A stretch of 64,000 bases of DNA from Chloroflexota bacterium. GTDB taxonomy: Bacteria; Chloroflexota; UBA6077; CF-72. The DNA is taken from the NCBI GenBank assembly GCA_016191465.1, contig JACPOP010000016.1, forward strand, positions 1-64,000, written 5' to 3'. Made by a program: the position numbers and the translations under genes. Each line of letters opens with the position of its first letter. Position 1 is the first letter of the stretch. Below are positions 60,343-64,000 of this stretch, in pieces. The notes under the pieces are model-generated. The model ran no database searches. It saw nothing but the letters and a program-made list of their open reading frames with translations, and had not been told where the DNA came from.

Positions 60343-60382
60343 CGAGAATGGGCCGCGGTTTACGGATCGCGGTCCATTCTCG
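60343..60382 (+). promoter_or_regulatory. Hairpin shortly upstream of the ATPase gene start
   Basis: CGAGAATGGGCCGCG (60343-60357) pairs with CGCGGTCCATTCTCG (60368-60382) over 15 bp with one G-T pair and a 10-nt loop. It ends 21 bp before the ATPase ATG, which lacks a Shine-Dalgarno sequence. A similar CGGTCCATTCTC string recurs at about 63655 before the GntR gene. A translation-control or binding role is possible. Confidence 0.45.
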
Positions 60383-60403
60383 ACTGGATGTTCTCACCAG
60401 TCC

Positions 60404-62164
60404 ATGCCCTCCTCCCGCGAGGCTGACGCTTACGCGTACGCGGTGGAGGCCAAGTCCTTCACGTACTGGCATCCTCGGCGGGAGGTCGCCACACTGAAGC
60501 AGGTGAGCTTCCGTATCCGGCCCGGCGAATTCGCGCTCATCGCCGGACCGAGCGGCTCAGGCAAGAGCACCCTGGGTCTGTGTGCGCTCGGGGTCCGTCC
60601 CGGACTCCTGCTCGGGCGAGCGGAGGGCGATCTATTGGTCCGGGGAAGCTCCTCACTAAGGCGGCCAACGTGCAAGATCGCCGACGACCTTGGCATCGTC
60701 TTCCAGAGTCCCGACGACCAGATCTCCAACCTGACCGTCGAGGACGAGATCGTGTTCGGGCTGGAGAACCACCAGTTGACACGGTCGGAGATCGCGAGCC
60801 GCCTGGAGGAGGTGCTCGATCTGTGCCGGCTGCGCGTGTACCGTAAGCGGTCCGTGTGGGAGCTTTCGGGCGGCGAGAAGCAACGGGTGGCCATTGCCTC
60901 CATGCTCGCCCTCAAGTCGCCAGTCCTGTGGCTGGACGAGCCAACGTCGAACCTGGACTCGGCCGGCGAGTACCAAGTTTGGGACACCGTGGAGCGGATC
61001 CGGCGTTCCTCCGACACCACCATCATCGCCGTCCAGCACAACATTGACCACGTGCTGCCGCTGGTGGACCACGTGGTTCTGCTGGTGGACGGAGCCGTTG
61101 CCTTCGACGGTCCACCGGCGGAGTTGCTGCGGACCCATCGCTGGCGGCTTCCAAGCGACTGGGGGCTGTGGCTCCCTCAGGCCACCGACGTGGCGATGCG
61201 CCTTCAGGACCGAGGGATTGCGATCACGACGCTGCCGCACGGTGGCGCGGCGGTCGCACCGTGGCTGCCCACGGAACTCCTGCAGCACCACGAGGGAAGC
61301 CGGGTGGCAGCCAAGAACAATGAGCCGTCGGCCGAGCCCGCCGATTCGACCACTGCGGAGGCGCCCTGGCTGGAGGTCAAGGATCTGACGTTCTCGTACG
61401 GCTCAGGAACCCGACTCATCTCGAACGTGTCATTGTCGGTTCAACGCGGCGAGATGATCGCGATCGTTGGACCGAACGGCGCCGGAAAAAGCACATTGAC
61501 GATGCTGTTAGTGGGGCTGCTGCAACCAACTCGCGGGAGCGTGGTTGTTGGCGGGCTGCGAACCAACCGAGCGTCGCCCGCGGAGCTAGGCCGCAAAATC
61601 GCATACGTGTTTCAGTATCCCGAGCATCAATTCATCGCCAATACCGTTCTGGACGAGGTAGCGCACGGGGTCCGGGCGCTTCGGAAGCCGATGGCAGAGG
61701 TTGCAACCACTGCGGAGGCGGCGCTGAGACGGATCGGGCTCTGGGAGTGGCGCGACCGCCATCCGTTCAATCTCAGCATGGGCCAAAAGCGCCGCCTCAG
61801 CGTGGCGTGCATGCTGGTTACGGAACCAGATGGCATCATCCTGGATGAACCGACCTTCGGGCAGGATTGGTTGAGCGCCACCCAACTCATGCGCTTCATG
61901 CAATCGCTCAATCAGGAGAACCGCACCGTCATGGTTGTCACCCACGACATGCGATTGGTCGCGGAGTACGTCTCACGCGTGCTGGTGGTTGTTGGGGGCG
62001 CGATTGTTTTCGATGGCTCCGCGGAGCAACTGTTCTGCAAGCCCGATCTGTTGAAAGCTGCTCAGCTCATCCAGCCTCCCGTGGTCCAGATGTCACTCGA
62101 GGCGTGCGGGCGGCCCAGCCTGACGACCGCAGCATTCGTCGGGTCGCTGCTCGGGGACGGTTGA
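60404..62164 (+). CDS. ECF transporter double ATPase (YkoD-like, two ABC domains)
   Basis: A 586-residue fusion of two ABC ATPase domains. Domain 1 has Walker A GPSGSGKST at 48-56, signature LSGGEKQRVAIA and Walker B VLWLDEPTSNLD. Domain 2, after a linker at about 290-310, has GPNGAGKST, LSMGQKRRLSVAC and GIILDEPTFGQD. All catalytic motifs are intact in both. In ECF systems the pair powers the T and S components. ATG at 60404 is used; TTG at 60218 would pass through two hairpins. The T gene starts six bases after its stop. Confidence 0.88.
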   Translation: MPSSREADAYAYAVEAKSFTYWHPRREVATLKQVSFRIRPGEFALIAGPSGSGKSTLGLCALGVRPGLLLGRAEGDLLVRGSSSLRRPTCKIADDLGIVFQSPDDQISNLTVEDEIVFGLENHQLTRSEIASRLEEVLDLCRLRVYRKRSVWELSGGEKQRVAIASMLALKSPVLWLDEPTSNLDSAGEYQVWDTVERIRRSSDTTIIAVQHNIDHVLPLVDHVVLLVDGAVAFDGPPAELLRTHRWRLPSDWGLWLPQATDVAMRLQDRGIAITTLPHGGAAVAPWLPTELLQHHEGSRVAAKNNEPSAEPADSTTAEAPWLEVKDLTFSYGSGTRLISNVSLSVQRGEMIAIVGPNGAGKSTLTMLLVGLLQPTRGSVVVGGLRTNRASPAELGRKIAYVFQYPEHQFIANTVLDEVAHGVRALRKPMAEVATTAEAALRRIGLWEWRDRHPFNLSMGQKRRLSVACMLVTEPDGIILDEPTFGQDWLSATQLMRFMQSLNQENRTVMVVTHDMRLVAEYVSRVLVVVGGAIVFDGSAEQLFCKPDLLKAAQLIQPPVVQMSLEACGRPSLTTAAFVGSLLGDG

Positions 62165-62170
62165 GCGGGC

Positions 62171-62953
62171 ATGGCGGCGCGTGTCGACCTCGCCTACCGC
62201 GAGGGTACCTCGTTCTTCCACCGGACGGACCCGATGAGCAAGCTCGTGTACGTGATCGCCGCGAGCGTCTTAATCATCAACAGCTTCAACCTGGTAAAGC
62301 AGTTCTCGTTGCTGGCGATCAGTGCAGCGATCGCGCTTCTCCTGACTGGTCAGTCACCGCAGCGGTACTGGGCGGGCGTGAAACTCGTCTTGGCGTTGGC
62401 CGTGTCGCTGGGCATCACAGGCGCGCTCTTGATTGACAAGCCGGGCCCTGTCGTCGTCGCCACCCCTTTGAGGAACTTCACGTATCGCGAGCTCACCGAT
62501 GGCTTCACTATGGGGCTGCAGTTCGTGTCGCTCGCGTTCCTCGCGCTGTCATTTGTCTACACGACGCACCCACGTGATCTCTCCCAAGCGGTCAGCAAGT
62601 GGGGGATGAGTTACCGCTACACACACGGCATGGTGCTCGCGCTCGTGTTCCTGCCCATCCTGCTCGCGGAAGCTGGCAACGTCGAGAAGGCGCACCGGAT
62701 TCGGGACTTCGGTGCGACCATGAACCCGCTGCAACGGCGGCTCCAGTCGCTCCGTCATCTCATGGTGACCCTGGTCGCCAGGTCGCTCAGGCGAGCGGAA
62801 ACACTGGCCTGCGCAATGGACGTGAAAGGGTTTGGGATGGCGCCACACCGGACCTACTTCAAGGAAGTCGAATGGTGGCGGCCGGGCCAGGTGTTTGCGG
62901 TGCTGTCAGTGGGCGCGACGATCGCGTTCGCGCTGCTGTTCAACACTGGCTGA
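62171..62953 (+). CDS. ECF transporter T component (transmembrane coupling protein)
   Basis: A 260-residue membrane protein of the EcfT/CbiQ/YkoC family. Four to six membrane segments lie at about 25-75, 105-130 and 235-258. Two coupling motifs that bind the ATPases are recognisable as AHRIRDFGA and CAMDVKGFG, equivalent to the family's Ala-Arg-Gly helices. It follows the ATPase by six bases and precedes the second cyclotransferase-like gene by 120 bp. Confidence 0.85.
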   Translation: MAARVDLAYREGTSFFHRTDPMSKLVYVIAASVLIINSFNLVKQFSLLAISAAIALLLTGQSPQRYWAGVKLVLALAVSLGITGALLIDKPGPVVVATPLRNFTYRELTDGFTMGLQFVSLAFLALSFVYTTHPRDLSQAVSKWGMSYRYTHGMVLALVFLPILLAEAGNVEKAHRIRDFGATMNPLQRRLQSLRHLMVTLVARSLRRAETLACAMDVKGFGMAPHRTYFKEVEWWRPGQVFAVLSVGATIAFALLFNTG

Positions 62954-63073
62954 GCATCGGCCAGCGCGGAACACGCTCCGGAGCGGGCACGTGTCTGGAT
63001 TATCACGATGCGGCATCCTGACCCGCTGACGTTTTCGATCTGGAGAGTAAACGAGAAGGAGAGCACGACCACT

Positions 63074-63574
63074 ATGTACTATTTCGGCTACTGCACCTGG
63101 TTGAGCGATGCCGAGCTCCGCAAGTACATCCCGGAGGCGCGGTTCGTCACCAAGGCTACCGCGAAGAATCATCGTGTGGAGTTTCGCGCGGCGGGTGACC
63201 GGCGCGACCGTGGCTGGTGCCACCTGGCGAACAAGGACCGTGCGCTGGGACAGGAGACACAGGGCATCGTCTTTGACGTTGACGACGCGCACTTGCAAGA
63301 CACCTTTGAAGATTTCGACATTGTCTACCTGACAGTCCACGGTGCCGACGGGCGGGCGTACGACTGCTTCACGTACGTACTCAGCCACCCCGGCACACCG
63401 ATGCGGCCCCCCAATTTCTACTGGCGCCACGTGCCACATGGATTAGAAGAGCAGGACTTTCCGGCAGTTTACCGTGCGCGTGTCCTCGCAACCTACAACG
63501 AAGCAGCCGAATGCCCGGATGCCGATCGTCCCGCGCCGTCCGCCAAGCCGAGTCGGGAAGCGAGCACGCGCTGA
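63074..63574 (+). CDS. Gamma-glutamylcyclotransferase-like protein 2
   Basis: A 166-residue paralogue of the protein at 59000-59446, with the opening YYFGYCTWLSDAELRKYIPE, GIVFDVDDAHLQ, DCFTYVLSHP and a closing FPAVYRAR. The family GSN loop is replaced by CTW, and the catalytic-glutamate region reads FEDFD rather than AEG, so activity may be lost or changed. The ATG at 63074 has AGAAGGAG about 12 bases upstream. The tail of about 25 residues is Pro/Ala/Arg-rich. It closes the transporter cassette. Confidence 0.6.
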   Translation: MYYFGYCTWLSDAELRKYIPEARFVTKATAKNHRVEFRAAGDRRDRGWCHLANKDRALGQETQGIVFDVDDAHLQDTFEDFDIVYLTVHGADGRAYDCFTYVLSHPGTPMRPPNFYWRHVPHGLEEQDFPAVYRARVLATYNEAAECPDADRPAPSAKPSREASTR

Positions 63575-63762
63575 TGCCTACCATTCCGATGGAGCGGTGG
63601 TCAGTGAGCCCTCCGCGGTCCGATGGGAACGGTCCGGTGGACGAGACGCGGCCGGTCCATTCTCCGGGGATAGGAGGCCTTGCCGTCATTCCGACCCGGC
63701 TCCCACGCGGCGACGGGGCGACCTGGGCGTCTGATCCCCGCCCGTCCCCTACCCTGCACCGT

Positions 63763-64000
63763 GTGGAACCCACCATTGGCACGGCACCACTGCGCCGGAA
63801 GGCGCAGGAGAACACCCGCGTGGTGGCCGATTCGGTGTACGCCCGCCTCCGAGCGGCCATCCTAAGCGCCGAATTGCGACCTAACCGACGCCTGGTTGAG
63901 GACGATCTGGCTGACTGGCTGAGGGTCAGCCGGACACCTGTCCGTGAGGCGCTTCTCCGCCTGGAGCAGGAAGGGCTTGTGGAGAGGGACCGAGGTTGGA
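63763..64000 (+). CDS. GntR-family transcriptional regulator, N-terminal part
   Basis: The first 79 residues of a GntR regulator, cut by the window edge. After about 20 residues comes the winged helix: DSVYARLRAAILSAEL, LVEDDLADWLRVSRTPVREAL and LEQEGLVER, the full GntR signature. The effector domain lies outside the window, so FadR, HutC or other subfamily cannot be told; the spacing fits FadR-like. GTG at 63763. It is 188 bp after the cassette, in the same direction. Confidence 0.85.
   Translation, partial: MEPTIGTAPLRRKAQENTRVVADSVYARLRAAILSAELRPNRRLVEDDLADWLRVSRTPVREALLRLEQEGLVERDRGW

Overview
The window reads as chromosomal DNA of a very GC-rich bacterium with a single-membrane cell plan, most likely a member of the Chloroflexota or a neighbouring high-GC lineage. 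That placement is inference from gene content and order: a dcw division cluster followed by pgeF, yggS and yggT, FtsA together with FtsZ, a sortase-type LPRTG surface protein, a Gram-positive-type SOS box, tricorn protease, and frequent GTG or TTG starts. No rRNA, tRNA, CRISPR array, transposase or prophage was seen. The content is mostly housekeeping; the unusual features are between the genes and at the right end.

Left part (1-32 kb): membrane pyrophosphatase (hppA), a hicBA toxin-antitoxin pair, aconitase coupled to tricorn protease, an AI-2E-type permease, galU, a HAD phosphatase, a PLP aminotransferase coupled to a glycogen-synthase-like glycosyltransferase, adenylate kinase, an LPXTG-anchored CHRD-like protein, acetolactate synthase, NAD kinase, lexA with an SOS box, ribosomal protein S20, NAD synthetase, an fdhE-fdhD-holA operon, bactofilin, comEA-comEC, a 40-residue zinc ribbon protein and a second GT4 glycosyltransferase.

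Middle (32.5-51.3 kb): one long forward cluster, mraZ-rsmH-ftsL-ftsI-murF-mraY-murD-ftsW-murC-murB-ftsQ-ftsA-ftsZ, then a radical SAM gene, pgeF, yggS and yggT. Most neighbours overlap at stop/start codons. It is preceded by a regular MraZ operator. murE, murG and sepF are absent from their usual places. ftsA has a (CCAA)7(GCAA)7 leader in place of a Shine-Dalgarno sequence.

Right part (51.5-64 kb): a Crp-like regulator with a C10 tract, a GNAT acetyltransferase, hisS-prfA-prmC, a lone receiver protein, a coiled-coil protein and pruA. Divergent from pruA is a cassette that encodes a YkoEDC-like ECF transporter (S component, double ATPase, T component) flanked by two diverged gamma-glutamylcyclotransferase-like proteins, followed by a truncated GntR regulator. 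I consider this cassette the best candidate for an undescribed system.

Five intergenic sites carry related heptanucleotide repeat elements (units AACTTGG, TGTCAGT and TATCAGT) with shared end motifs; one has been read into the 3' end of the NAD kinase gene. Several genes end in long hairpins without a T run, two of which overlap the stop codon.
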